Made by a program: the position numbers and the translations under genes
Notes under the pieces: generated by a model
What the model saw: the letters and a program-made list of their open reading frames with translations, nothing else
The model's database searches: none
Told to the model about the DNA's origin: nothing
DNA from: CAYUYV01 sp964522525
Lineage (GTDB): Bacteria > Pseudomonadota > Alphaproteobacteria > JAJFIK01
Assembly: GCA_964522525.1 (NCBI GenBank)
Contig: CAZFWG010000007.1
Location: 27,108 to 91,107 of the forward strand
Direction: 5' to 3'
Length of the DNA: 64,000 nt
Shown: piece after piece, positions 52,005 through 61,179 of the stretch
How positions within the stretch are numbered: the stretch's first letter is position 1
How the letters are laid out: each line of letters begins with the position of its first letter

Positions 52005-54146
52005 ATGGTGGAAAACCCGAAGACGATGCGCGCGCTTTGGCAGGCGGCGGCCGAGCGGTTCGAGCGCCGGGAGCTCGTGCGCAATGAAAAAGGCGCCCTC
52101 ATTCGCCAGGGCGACTGGACCGACGCGGAGGAAGCCAGCCGCATCCGCACCCGCCTGTCGCGCAAGGGCATTCCCTTCGCCACGGTCGATGCCGTGGTCA
52201 ACGAGACCAAAGTCGCGGATTCCCTGGGCGGACGCATGCTGGAACGCATCCTCAAGGGCAGCGAGATCCAGGGCGTGGCCTTCCTCACCGGCGGCGCGCG
52301 AACCTCTCGGGTGGTGGGTCGGGTCGTGATCCGGGCGAACGGCACGAGTGCCGATGGCTATGGCACTGGGTTCATGGTTTCCCCCACGCTGATGCTGACG
52401 AACAACCATGTCATCGGCGACCAACGCATCGCCGAAAATTCCCTGATCCAGTTCGACTACCAGGAGCGCAAGGACGGCAGCCTCAGCACACCGACGAGTT
52501 TCGGGCTCGATCCGTCCGTCTTTTTCATCACCGATGTGGCGCTCGATTTCACGCTCGTGGCCGTCCAGCGAAGGGGCCTGCGCAACGAGGGTCTGGAGGG
52601 GCGCGGCTGGCTTCCCCTGATCCGGCCGAGCGGCAAGATCCTCGTGGGCGAGAACGTCAATCTCATCCAGCACCCGGAAGGCGGTCCCATGCAGATCGCG
52701 ATCCGGGAGAACCCGGTCGTCGACGTCGTGGAAGACTTTCTCCACTACCGGGCCGACACGCTCCAAGGATCTTCCGGCGCGCCCGTGTGCAATGACGATT
52801 GGGATCTGGCGGCCCTGCATCATTCCTCGATCCCGAAACGCAATGAGAACCAGGACATTCTGCTCCAGGACGGCAGCGTCTGGGACGGCTCCGACGCGGC
52901 GGCGGAACACATCGAATGGGTTGCCAATGAAGGGGTGCGCATCAGCCGGATCGTGGCCCATCTCGACGGCCTGTCCATGACCGAGGCCCAACGTGCGCTC
53001 TACGCAGAAACCTTCCAGGCGCCGGCGAGCGAGCCTGTTTCTGATCTGAACCACATTTCCTCGAAAGGCACGGACGTGACCCAGCCCGGCAAGAATGAAA
53101 TGGCCTTCTATTTCAAGGTGACGGTCTCCCAGGTCGGCGTTCCGGAAATCGAGGCACGACAAGCGTCTCCACGACTGTCCGGGCCGCTCCCGGGCGCCCA
53201 GATTCCTGGCGCCCAGGGTCCTGGGGCGACATTGCCGCAAGTGGCCCTGGATACGCCGGCGGCGACGCTCGCTCGCGGCTTGATCGAGGAAAACGGCCCG
53301 CGCCGCCGTGTCTACTACGACAAGGACGAGGACCATCAGAACCGGGAAGAGTATTACGAAGGGATCTCGTTTGATGCCGACAGCGGGGCCCTTTTCGAAT
53401 CCCTCAGCGATCTCATGACCCGCACCCACACCAACAAGCTCTCCTACAAGACGGCGCGCCTCAAGCATCTCTATCCGTGGATTGATCTGCGGCCCCACAA
53501 TCTCGAACTGTTCAGCATCTATTCCGATGACGAGATGGGCAGCCAGGAAGTGATCCGGCGGGAACTGGAGGCTTTGGTCCGGCGCCGCGCCGGCGGGGCC
53601 CAGGAAAGCACCTCCCTTGCCGATCTGGAGCGCCTGCTCGACGACGACGATGCCATCGATGTGGATGACGAGGCCCTCGAGGCGATCTCCGGCGAGCACA
53701 ATTGCGAGCATGTCGTTCCCCAATCCTGGTTCGACAAGCGCCAGCCCATGAAGGCCGACCTGCATCACCTCTTTGCCTGCGAGATGCGCTGCAACAGTTT
53801 CCGCAGCAACATTCCGTATTTTGACTTCGATCCCACCATGGAATCCGAGCGCGGCGATTGCGGGCGGCGGGTCGGAGACAAGTTTGAACCGACCTACAAT
53901 CACGGGGTCGTGGCCCGCGCCTCGCTCTATTTCCTGCTGCGCTATCCGGGGGAAATGGGCAATCAGGGGCGGGAGTTTCAGCCCGAGCGCCTCGAAACGC
54001 TGATCCGGTGGCATAAGGCCCAGAAAGTGGATCTTTACGAACTTCACCGGAACGCGGAAATCGCGAAGGTTCAGGGCAATCGCAATCCGTTAATCGATTT
54101 TCCGGATCTGATCGACGACATCGATTTTGAAAGAGGCTTCGGCTGA
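52005..54146 (+). CDS. Trypsin-like serine protease fused to an endonuclease I domain
   Basis: 713 residues; GGAGGGG lies 6 nt before the ATG. Residues 1-105 are an unassigned helical region. Residues about 108-300 form a V8/trypsin-like protease with His135 (LTNNHVIG), Asp181 (VALDFTLV) and Ser257 (LQGSSGAPV). A Pro/Gly-rich linker (about 355-430) leads to an endonuclease I (EndA/Vvn, His-Me finger) domain: Glu568-His569 in NCEHVVPQSWF, then KADLHHLFACEMRCNSFRSN with Asn597 as likely metal ligand. EndA and Vvn are secreted, but no signal peptide is visible here. One chain with protease and nuclease suggests a toxin or abortive-infection effector activated by, or releasing, the nuclease. That role is inference. 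Confidence 0.85.
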   Translation: MVENPKTMRALWQAAAERFERRELVRNEKGALIRQGDWTDAEEASRIRTRLSRKGIPFATVDAVVNETKVADSLGGRMLERILKGSEIQGVAFLTGGARTSRVVGRVVIRANGTSADGYGTGFMVSPTLMLTNNHVIGDQRIAENSLIQFDYQERKDGSLSTPTSFGLDPSVFFITDVALDFTLVAVQRRGLRNEGLEGRGWLPLIRPSGKILVGENVNLIQHPEGGPMQIAIRENPVVDVVEDFLHYRADTLQGSSGAPVCNDDWDLAALHHSSIPKRNENQDILLQDGSVWDGSDAAAEHIEWVANEGVRISRIVAHLDGLSMTEAQRALYAETFQAPASEPVSDLNHISSKGTDVTQPGKNEMAFYFKVTVSQVGVPEIEARQASPRLSGPLPGAQIPGAQGPGATLPQVALDTPAATLARGLIEENGPRRRVYYDKDEDHQNREEYYEGISFDADSGALFESLSDLMTRTHTNKLSYKTARLKHLYPWIDLRPHNLELFSIYSDDEMGSQEVIRRELEALVRRRAGGAQESTSLADLERLLDDDDAIDVDDEALEAISGEHNCEHVVPQSWFDKRQPMKADLHHLFACEMRCNSFRSNIPYFDFDPTMESERGDCGRRVGDKFEPTYNHGVVARASLYFLLRYPGEMGNQGREFQPERLETLIRWHKAQKVDLYELHRNAEIAKVQGNRNPLIDFPDLIDDIDFERGFG

Positions 54147-54259
54147 CGGTCCCGCCTCCCGGTTTCCGTTGAAAGCCCGCCGCTTAACGGAATGATCAGA
54201 GGCCGTCCCCTAGCATGGCAGTAGTGTTTTGAACTCCATGCAATTGACCCCGGGGCAGG

Positions 54260-56068
54260 ATGGCGGGCCATTCCAGACTCTTGGCTTTCGCCGGGCATGT
54301 GATCGCCTTTATCGACCGGCGCTGCCACTTGGACTTCCAGCGCGACTATGGCCGCGCGGTGCGGGTGCGTGCCCTCGTGTTGATCAGCGCCATGGGCGCC
54401 TTGGGTCTGTTGAGCGTGCTTGTCCAAGGGCTGATCACCCACCCTCTGAGCACGCTCTCATTCAGCTATCCCCCCGATGTCATTACGGGTCTCTCGGTGC
54501 CCGCCCTGGCCACCGTGTCCTTCATGGTGCTTGGACCCCGATGGATCGAGTTGGGGGCGGTCGTCTTGGTCGCCATTCTTTTCCTGACGGTGACGGCCTT
54601 GTCGCTTCTCACGGGCGGCAGCAGCAGTCATGTCATGCCGATGTTCATGATAATCCCGTTCATCACCGGCTTTTTCCTGAACATGAGAATGGCGCTCATC
54701 GCCACGGGTGGGTGCCTGACCACCATGGTGGGCCTGCTGGGCTTGACCATCAATGACTTGGTGTTGGGTCCGCCCCTGGCTCCGGCGCTTTGGGTCGGCC
54801 TCTATACCTCCACCATGGCCGCCTGCACCGTCTGCTGCGGTGTGATCGTGGTCGGCCACGCGCTCATCGCGAAAAAGACCATGGGGCGGATCCTGGATCT
54901 TCGCGATGCCGCGAATGCCGCGAATGCCGCCAAATCCGCGTTTCTGGCCAATACGAGCCACGAAATCCGCACCCCCATGAACGGCATCATCGGCATGCTC
55001 TCGCTGCTCGATAAAGCAAATCTCGACTCGGTCCATGCGGAAAGGCTCCGCATTGCCCAGGATTCCGCCCAATCCCTTTTGGTCATCCTAAATGATGTGC
55101 TGGACCTGTCGAAACTCGAGGCGGGACGGATTGAGCTGGATATGCAGGACTTTTCGCTCCGGGATTTGTTGAGCGACACCTGTCTGCTGTTTTCGCCGAA
55201 CGCCCTGGAGAAAGGCATCACGCTTGATTGGGACATGGGCCCGGACCTCCCGACCCACTATGTCGGGGACACGACCCGGCTGCGTCAGATCCTCTCCAAT
55301 CTGATTGGCAATGCCGTCAAATTCACCAAAAAAGGCGGCGTCGATGTGCGCGTTTCGGGTCTATCCGGCGAAAGCGGGTGGGCCTTGCGTTTTGAGGTCA
55401 GGGACACGGGCGTGGGCATCCCTTCGGAGACCCAGGGACGGCTTTTCCAGCGCTTTGAACAGGCGGACAGTTCGACCACCCGCCAGTTCGGCGGCACCGG
55501 TCTGGGCCTTGCCATTGTGGCCCAACTGGTTGGCCTGATGAAGGGGCGCGTGGGCGTGGAAAGCGCAGTCGGCGAGGGCAGTACCTTCTGGTTCGAGCTC
55601 ACTCTGCCGGCGGCTCCTGAGCAGCAGCAGCCCAGAGCGGCCGTGGAAATGGAGACCGCGCCGCCGCCGCTACCGTTCAAACATGTGCTTGTCGCCGATG
55701 ACCAGCCCGTGAACCAGCTTGTCCTGCGCGCGATGCTGGAGCCTTTTGAAGTCGTGGTCGATTGCGTGGACAACGGCGCCGAGGCGCTCGAGGCCGTCCA
55801 GCGCACGCGCTATGACGTCGTGTTGATGGACATCCAGATGCCGGTCATGGATGGGGTCGAAGCGACGCGTCGCATCCGCCAATTGGCGCCGCCGCTCAAT
55901 GATCTGCCCATCATTGCCGTGACGGCGAATTCCCTGAAAGGCGACCGGGAGCGCTACCTTGCTCTGGGTGTTGACGATTACGTGCCCAAACCCGTCCAGA
56001 CCGCCGCGTTGATCGAGGCCATGCACCGAACCACGATCGCCTCGGCCGAGGCCCGTCACTCCGCCTGA
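54260..56068 (+). CDS. Hybrid sensor histidine kinase with receiver domain
   Basis: 602 residues. About six TM helices fill residues 35-205 with almost no periplasmic loop. HisKA follows with His234 in NTSHEIRTPMNGI, then an HATPase_c domain (DTGVGIPSE, F-G-G-T-G-L-G-L-A-I) and a C-terminal receiver with Asp524 in VVLMDIQMPVMDG and the Lys of VPKPVQ. The receiver has no output domain, so signal must pass to another protein. It senses a membrane or intramembrane cue, unknown. The gene starts 113 bp after the protease-nuclease. Confidence 0.92.
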   Translation: MAGHSRLLAFAGHVIAFIDRRCHLDFQRDYGRAVRVRALVLISAMGALGLLSVLVQGLITHPLSTLSFSYPPDVITGLSVPALATVSFMVLGPRWIELGAVVLVAILFLTVTALSLLTGGSSSHVMPMFMIIPFITGFFLNMRMALIATGGCLTTMVGLLGLTINDLVLGPPLAPALWVGLYTSTMAACTVCCGVIVVGHALIAKKTMGRILDLRDAANAANAAKSAFLANTSHEIRTPMNGIIGMLSLLDKANLDSVHAERLRIAQDSAQSLLVILNDVLDLSKLEAGRIELDMQDFSLRDLLSDTCLLFSPNALEKGITLDWDMGPDLPTHYVGDTTRLRQILSNLIGNAVKFTKKGGVDVRVSGLSGESGWALRFEVRDTGVGIPSETQGRLFQRFEQADSSTTRQFGGTGLGLAIVAQLVGLMKGRVGVESAVGEGSTFWFELTLPAAPEQQQPRAAVEMETAPPPLPFKHVLVADDQPVNQLVLRAMLEPFEVVVDCVDNGAEALEAVQRTRYDVVLMDIQMPVMDGVEATRRIRQLAPPLNDLPIIAVTANSLKGDRERYLALGVDDYVPKPVQTAALIEAMHRTTIASAEARHSA

Positions 56069-56182
56069 ACCCGCCGGATTTTCCCATCTCCTGCCGCCAG
56101 ACGAACGCGCACTGGACCCCTGGCCCCGCTCGGGCAACCATGGGGGCGAAGCGCTGAGCGTGCCATAGGGAGAGAAACGAGT

Positions 56183-56953
56183 ATGGATCCGCTATTTTCA
56201 ATTCAGGGTAAGGCGGCCGTGGTCACCGGCGGATCGCGCGGGATCGGCCTGATGATTGCCGAGCACTTCGTGAAGCGCGGTGTGCGGACCTATATTTCTT
56301 CCCGGAAGGCCGGAGTCTGTGACGCGGTCGCCAAGGATTTGTCCGAGCACGGCACCTGTATATCCGTGCCCGCCGATCTCGCCACCATGGAAGGCATCGA
56401 CCATCTGTCCCGCACGCTCATGGACCGGGAGGACAAGCTCGACATTCTTGTCAACAATGCCGGCGCCACCTGGGCAGAGCCCATTGATCAGTTTCCGGAA
56501 GATGGTTGGGACAAGGTCATGGACCTCAATGTCAAATCGATCTTCTTCCTCACCCAGAAACTGTTGCCGGTCCTGCGCCTTGCGGCCACGCCCGAGGATC
56601 CGGCCCGGGTGATCAATATCGGATCGATCGACGGGCTCCACGTGAACCCCCTCGAGACCTACCCCTATTCGGCCGCCAAGGCCGGTGTGCATCACCTGAC
56701 CCGCGCGCTCGCCCGCCGTCTGGCGAAGGAGCACATCACCGTCAACGCCATCGCGCCGGGACCCTTCGAGAGCAAGATGATGGCCGCGACCCTTGAGGCC
56801 TTTGGCGATGACATCCGGGCCTCCAATCCGCGGGGGCGGATCGGCACGCCGGAAGATATCGGCGGGACATCGATTTTCCTGTGTTCGCGGGCCGGGGCCT
56901 ATATCACCGGCGCCGTGATCCCTGTGGATGGGGGGATTGTCGGCTGTGGGTGA
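56183..56953 (+). CDS. Short-chain dehydrogenase/reductase (RhlG-like)
   Basis: 256 residues. The classical SDR motifs are present: VVTGGSRGIG (cofactor binding), LVNNAGATW, Ser of NIGSID, and Y-S-A-A-K for the catalytic Tyr/Lys. The C-terminal I-T-G-A-V-I-P-V-D-G-G is standard. The overall pattern resembles RhlG and related NADPH-dependent ketoacyl reductases. Substrate is unknown. The last codons overlap the CinA-like gene. Confidence 0.9.
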   Translation: MDPLFSIQGKAAVVTGGSRGIGLMIAEHFVKRGVRTYISSRKAGVCDAVAKDLSEHGTCISVPADLATMEGIDHLSRTLMDREDKLDILVNNAGATWAEPIDQFPEDGWDKVMDLNVKSIFFLTQKLLPVLRLAATPEDPARVINIGSIDGLHVNPLETYPYSAAKAGVHHLTRALARRLAKEHITVNAIAPGPFESKMMAATLEAFGDDIRASNPRGRIGTPEDIGGTSIFLCSRAGAYITGAVIPVDGGIVGCG

Positions 56954-57452
56954 GACAAGGATGGATCAGCTGCATACCGGGGCCGTGGCGGCCGCCGCGC
57001 GGCTCGTGGCGCGGGGGGAGACCCTGGCCATCGCGGAATCCTCCGCTGGCGGTTTGATTTCGGCGGCCCTGCTCGCCGTGCCGGGAGCTTCCCGGTTTTA
57101 TCTGGGTGGGAACATTGTCTACACGCCCCGAGCCTTGAAGGCTTTGCGCGCGGATGGCGTGGCGGAAGTGAAGGCGGCGGGCATGCGCTCCAGCACCGAA
57201 GACTACGCCGTGTGGCTGGCGACTAGCGTGCGCGAGGCCCATCGCGCAAGCTGGGGGTTGAGCGAAACCGGCGCGGCGGGACCGGACGGCAATGTCTATG
57301 GGGATCCTGCCGGCCATAGCTGCGTGGCCCTGGTCGGGCCGACCGTTCTGGCCCGGACCATCGAGACCGGCGACGCCGATCGGGGTGCCAATATGATGGC
57401 TTTCGCCTGTGCGGCAATGGACCTTCTGGTGGCGGGTCTGGGCGAGGCATGA
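56946..57452 (+). CDS. CinA C-terminal domain protein (nicotinamide-nucleotide amidase-like, PncC)
   Basis: 168 residues from GTG 56946; ATG 56961 is an alternative but lies against its AAGG. The family opens pyridine nucleotide salvage by deamidating NMN. Motif IAESSAGGLISAAL matches the ESCTGG loop of PncC with Ser-Ala for Cys-Thr, while the reactive Ser32 is kept. ALAVPGASRFYLGG and GLSETGAAGP follow as in this subfamily. It overlaps the SDR gene by 8 bp, so the two are probably co-translated. Activity as an amidase is not certain given the altered motif. Confidence 0.85.
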   Translation: MGETRMDQLHTGAVAAAARLVARGETLAIAESSAGGLISAALLAVPGASRFYLGGNIVYTPRALKALRADGVAEVKAAGMRSSTEDYAVWLATSVREAHRASWGLSETGAAGPDGNVYGDPAGHSCVALVGPTVLARTIETGDADRGANMMAFACAAMDLLVAGLGEA

Positions 57453-57500
57453 CGCCCTTGAGGAGCGGAAGGAACATGTCCCCTGTCTGAGAGGTCCGCC

Positions 57501-58880
57501 ATGTCGTCAGCCAACACCTCAAGCGGCCTGTTGAACCGCGTCGCATCGCCCTTCGTGGTCTTTGTGGAGCGGTATTACCCGGACCCGTTCGTGTTTGTCA
57601 TTGCCTTGACCCTGGTGACCTTCGTCGTGGCCTTCGGCTTGACGGATGTTTCCGTCGAGGGCGCGCTGACCGCCTGGGGCGGGGGCATGTCGGCCCTGAT
57701 GGCCTTTACCGCCCAGCTCGGCATTACCCTGATCACCGCCCATGCCTTCGCCCATACGGATTTGGTTCAGCGCGTCCTGCGCGCCATTGCCCGGCTTCCC
57801 GGAAGGGAGGGCCAGGCCTATGCCATGATCGCGGCCGCCGCCGGCGCCGCCAGCCTCCTGGCCTGGCCCCTGGGCCTCGTGGTCGGCGCCACCCTGGCCA
57901 AGCGGGTTGCCGTGGAAGGGGCGCGGCGGGGCCTCACCCTCGACTATCCGCTCCTCGTGGCCTCCGCCTATTCGGGCTTTGTCGTCTGGCATATGGGATA
58001 TTCCGGATCCGCCCCTTTGTTCGTGGCGACGCCCGGCCATGCGCTCGAGGCCCAGATCGGCGTCGTACCCGTTACGGCAACGATCTTCTCCACCTGGAAT
58101 CTGATCATCGCCGCCGTCACCCTGACGGTCGTCAGCCTGTCTTGTCCGCTCATGCGTCCGGCGCCCGCGCGGGCGCGCCCGATTGATGTCGAGGCCTTGA
58201 GCGACATCGATGAAGAAGAGCCGAGCACGGAGACTTTTGAGAAATCCGTGGGCGACAAGGCGGCCGAGCTGCGGATCGGCAGTCTGCTCCTGGGTGGTCT
58301 GCTCTTTGGCTATCTCGCGATCTGGTTCACGGAGCAGGGTTTCAGCCTGAACCTCAATATCGTGAACTGGACCTTGCTGGCCTTCGGGTTGATCCTTGCG
58401 CGGTCTCCGGCCCACTATGTAGCCCTCGCCCTGGAAGGCGGACGCTCGCTCGGGGCTCTTCTTCTTCAGTATCCGTTTTATGCGGGCATCATGGGTCTCC
58501 TGGCGGGGGCCGGACTAGTGGATCTGTTTTCCGTCTGGGTGGCGGAACAGTCCAATGCCACGACCCTTCCCATCTGGGCTTTTCTGTCCGGTGGGCTCGT
58601 CAATCTGTTCGTGCCCTCCGGTGGCGGACAATGGGCCGTCCAGGGACCGATTTTCATCGAGGCGGCCCGGGCGCTTGAGGTCGATCCCGCCCTGATCGTC
58701 ATGGCCGTCGCCTATGGCGACCAATGGACCAACATGATTCAGCCTTTCTGGACCATCCCGCTCCTGGCGCTCGCGGGCCTGAAGGTGCGGGACGTGCTGG
58801 GCTATACCTTCGTTACCCTGATCGTCACCCTCGCCGTGTTCACCCTGGGTCTGCTCGTGGCCGGGGCGATGGTGGGATAG
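57501..58880 (+). CDS. atoE: Short-chain fatty acid transporter, AtoE family
   Basis: 459 residues with about 12 hydrophobic segments. The start V-E-R-Y-Y-P-D-P-F-V-F-V-I-A-L-T-L and the C-terminal F-V-P-S-G-G-G-Q-W-A-V-Q-G-P-I with A-Y-G-D-Q-W-T-N-M-I-Q-P-F-W are hallmarks of AtoE-type permeases for short-chain fatty acids. It would supply acyl substrates for the CoA synthetase and thiolase encoded far upstream. It runs 48 bp after the CinA-like gene and the serine hydrolase begins 20 bp later, so these may share a transcript. Confidence 0.9.
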   Translation: MSSANTSSGLLNRVASPFVVFVERYYPDPFVFVIALTLVTFVVAFGLTDVSVEGALTAWGGGMSALMAFTAQLGITLITAHAFAHTDLVQRVLRAIARLPGREGQAYAMIAAAAGAASLLAWPLGLVVGATLAKRVAVEGARRGLTLDYPLLVASAYSGFVVWHMGYSGSAPLFVATPGHALEAQIGVVPVTATIFSTWNLIIAAVTLTVVSLSCPLMRPAPARARPIDVEALSDIDEEEPSTETFEKSVGDKAAELRIGSLLLGGLLFGYLAIWFTEQGFSLNLNIVNWTLLAFGLILARSPAHYVALALEGGRSLGALLLQYPFYAGIMGLLAGAGLVDLFSVWVAEQSNATTLPIWAFLSGGLVNLFVPSGGGQWAVQGPIFIEAARALEVDPALIVMAVAYGDQWTNMIQPFWTIPLLALAGLKVRDVLGYTFVTLIVTLAVFTLGLLVAGAMVG

Positions 58881-58900
58881 AAATCATGGAGAGAATGACA

Positions 58901-60037
58901 ATGGGCAGAGTATGGGTATCCTTGGTCAGCGCCTTGGTTTTTCTCTGGGCCGCCGACGCCCGTGCCGAGACCGACCGATGGGCGGGTCTCCACGGGGAAG
59001 CCCGCCGCCTTATGGCCGCACAGGACGTCAAGGGCCTTGCCGTCGCTGTCATCGAGAAGGGTGAGGTTGTCCATGTGCAGACCTTTGGCTTGCGGAATGT
59101 GGAGAAAAACCTGGCCCTTGAACCCGATACCGTCATGTATGGTGCTTCCTTCACCAAGACGGCCTTTGCGGTCATGGTCCTCCAGCTTGTCGATGATGGC
59201 CTGTTCGACCTGGATAAGCCGTTGGCAGACTATCTGCCGAAGCCCATCCCCGACTATGAGTTCTATGCGGATCTCAAAGGCGATGATCGCTGGCGCCGGT
59301 TGACCGCGCGCCATGTCTTGACCCACTCCACCGGCTTTCACAATTTCCGTTGGCTCGAAGATGATCGCACGCTGCGTTTCCATTTCGAGCCCGGCGCCCG
59401 TTATGCCTATTCGGGGGAAGGGTTCTACCTCCTGCAGTTTACGCTGGAGCAAGGTCTGGGCCTCGACGTCAAGATCGAGATGCAACGCCGGATTTTTGAC
59501 CGTTTCGGCATGGTGAAGACCAGCATGCAATGGCGGCCCGATTTCGCCGACAATCTGGCCGACGGGTACGCCATGGACGGCTCCTTCGAACCCCATGACG
59601 AGCGGTCCAATGTGAGCGCGGCCGGATCCATGGACACGACCATCGCGGACCAGGCGCGCATGTGGGCGGGGATCATGCGGGGCGACGGACTATCGAAGGA
59701 GAGCCGCGCGGCCCTGGTCACGCCCCAACTCGCGATCTCAACGGAGCATCAGTTTCCGCCCCTGTGGGAGACGTTCGACAAACGGGGACCGGCCATCGGC
59801 CTGTCGGCGGGCCTGGGTCTCGTCACCTATCAGGAGGCGGACGGCACCGCCTGGTTCAAGGGTGGTCACAATGATTGGACCGGGAACCTGGTCGTGTGCC
59901 AGGAAGGGCCGCGCCGCTGTGTCGTCATGATGTCGAACAGCGTTCGGGCCGAGCTGATCTACCCGGCGCTTTTCGGTGTGGTCCTGGGCCCCGATACCAC
60001 CATGCCCTGGTGGTGGGAATATCATCATGCTGACTAG
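58901..60037 (+). CDS. Exported serine hydrolase, beta-lactamase class C / EstB family
   Basis: 378 residues from ATG 58901, with GGAG about 9 nt upstream; ATG 58886 is possible. A signal peptide (cleavage near ARA-ETD, residue 22) fits a periplasmic location. Active-site Ser83 and Lys86 lie in GASFTKTAF; the second motif Tyr170-Ser-Gly is in YAYSGEGFY; the third element is K-G-G-H-N-D-W. The penicillin-binding fold is shared by class C beta-lactamases, D-peptidases and esterases, and no motif singles out one. Confidence 0.87.
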   Translation: MGRVWVSLVSALVFLWAADARAETDRWAGLHGEARRLMAAQDVKGLAVAVIEKGEVVHVQTFGLRNVEKNLALEPDTVMYGASFTKTAFAVMVLQLVDDGLFDLDKPLADYLPKPIPDYEFYADLKGDDRWRRLTARHVLTHSTGFHNFRWLEDDRTLRFHFEPGARYAYSGEGFYLLQFTLEQGLGLDVKIEMQRRIFDRFGMVKTSMQWRPDFADNLADGYAMDGSFEPHDERSNVSAAGSMDTTIADQARMWAGIMRGDGLSKESRAALVTPQLAISTEHQFPPLWETFDKRGPAIGLSAGLGLVTYQEADGTAWFKGGHNDWTGNLVVCQEGPRRCVVMMSNSVRAELIYPALFGVVLGPDTTMPWWWEYHHAD

Positions 60038-60116
60038 GGCCGGGAAAGTGCGCCAGGCTGTATCCAAAGGAATGGTGTGGTACCGGTTCATATAAAGGGG
60101 TGCAGGGAGAGTATTG

Positions 60117-60287
60117 ATGACGAAACGCGCTTGGCGTGGCGTGGCCGCGATCATGAGGGCTTTGATGTTCAGCCAAGGGCCCACGGCTCTGGCGCAGACG
60201 GCGGCCAACCCACACAAGCCCGTCGACATTCTTCTGCACCGAAAGGTCCCCGCCGATGACGGAACGCCCCTTGCGCTCACGGTCTGA
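60117..60287 (+). CDS. Small putative secreted protein (56 residues)
   Basis: AGGGAGAG lies about 6 nt before the ATG. The start MTKRAWRGVAAIMRALMFSQ and the run to ALA-QT resemble a signal peptide with a cleavage site near residue 26, leaving a 30-residue mature peptide containing D-I-L-L-H-R-K-V-P-A-D-D-G. It lies between the serine hydrolase and the HemG-like gene. No family recognised; a chance ORF is possible, but ribosome site and signal both favour a gene. Confidence 0.4.
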   Translation: MTKRAWRGVAAIMRALMFSQGPTALAQTAANPHKPVDILLHRKVPADDGTPLALTV

Positions 60288-60389
60288 AGCCCACGCTAGC
60301 GTCGCACCTATCGCGCGGCCGAACGGTTCGGGCCTGGATATGTAATCATTCCACGAACATATTGTTGGACGCGAAATGGGAGATGACGA

Positions 60390-60917
60390 ATGAAACTCCT
60401 GATCGGCTACGCAACCAAAGAAGGGCAGACCCGAAAGATCGCCCGTCATATCGCTGACATGGTGGCGGATGCAGGACATGCCGTCGAACTGCTTGCACTA
60501 GAGGACGCGGATGACGTCGAACTGAGCCGGTTTGACACCATTCTTCTTGCGGCGCCCATCCACGCCGGACACTATCCGAAAGCCATCAGCACATTCGTTT
60601 CAAACAATGCCGATGCTCTGGCGGGCCAGAAGACAGGTTTTGTTTCCGTCTCTTTGGCGGCATCTGGACACGATGCCGAAGACTGGAGAGGACTTGATGA
60701 CATCGTGGGTGACTTCTGTGCCGCCACGGGTTGGACCCCGGCCGAAACCAAGCATGTCGCCGGCGCCTATGCTCCGTCTCAATACGATATTCTGACCGGC
60801 TTCATAATGCGCCGGATCATCGCGAAAAAAGATCCGGATGCGGATCCCAATGAAGACAAGGAATATACGGATTGGCACGACCTGAACGCCTGGGTGAAAG
60901 GTTGGTTGAACCCGTAA
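60390..60917 (+). CDS. Flavodoxin-like protoporphyrinogen oxidase (HemG-like)
   Basis: 175 residues. The flavodoxin fold begins M-K-L-L-I-G-Y-A-T-K-E-G-Q-T-R-K-I-A, the FMN phosphate loop. It shares G-Q-T-R-x-I-A, the G-H-Y segment near residue 60 and the C-terminal Y-T-D-W with E. coli HemG, which oxidises protoporphyrinogen IX using quinone. Length is close to HemG (181). The gene is preceded by GGGAGATGACGA. Other alphaproteobacteria use HemJ, so a different flavodoxin role remains possible. The next gene is 262 bp downstream. Confidence 0.8.
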   Translation: MKLLIGYATKEGQTRKIARHIADMVADAGHAVELLALEDADDVELSRFDTILLAAPIHAGHYPKAISTFVSNNADALAGQKTGFVSVSLAASGHDAEDWRGLDDIVGDFCAATGWTPAETKHVAGAYAPSQYDILTGFIMRRIIAKKDPDADPNEDKEYTDWHDLNAWVKGWLNP

Positions 60918-61179
60918 CCGCGTTCTGCCCGCTCAGCCGGGATCTTCGTGCGATCGACTTCGCCAACATCCGTATCAGGCGCAGGCGACACTACCATAAC
61001 GAAAGCTGCGCGGCCGGCGAAAGGTATGGCCTGACGGCTGAGGACCCGCAGAAGACGCCGGAGCGGGCGCACGCCTGGTCCGGTGTCCACGGGCCGAGCC
61101 GAGCGGAAACTGTCGCAAAACGTGTTGTCAACGCCAACCCACTCCCTTTTAATGTGTTGAGATTGTTGGGGGGCGGGCG
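60918..61179. promoter_or_regulatory. Intergenic region with promoter for the ATPase-TPR gene
   Basis: 262 bp without a supportable gene. TTGTCA (61125-61130), a 17-bp spacer and TTTAAT (61148-61153) form a good sigma-70-like promoter 26 nt before the ATG at 61180, giving a short leader. Open frames on both strands here do not look like protein. Confidence 0.55.

Noticed and set aside
51915..54047. 710-codon minus-strand frame opposite the protease-nuclease
   Set aside because: Shadow frame; composition is not protein-like and both catalytic centres are encoded on the + strand.
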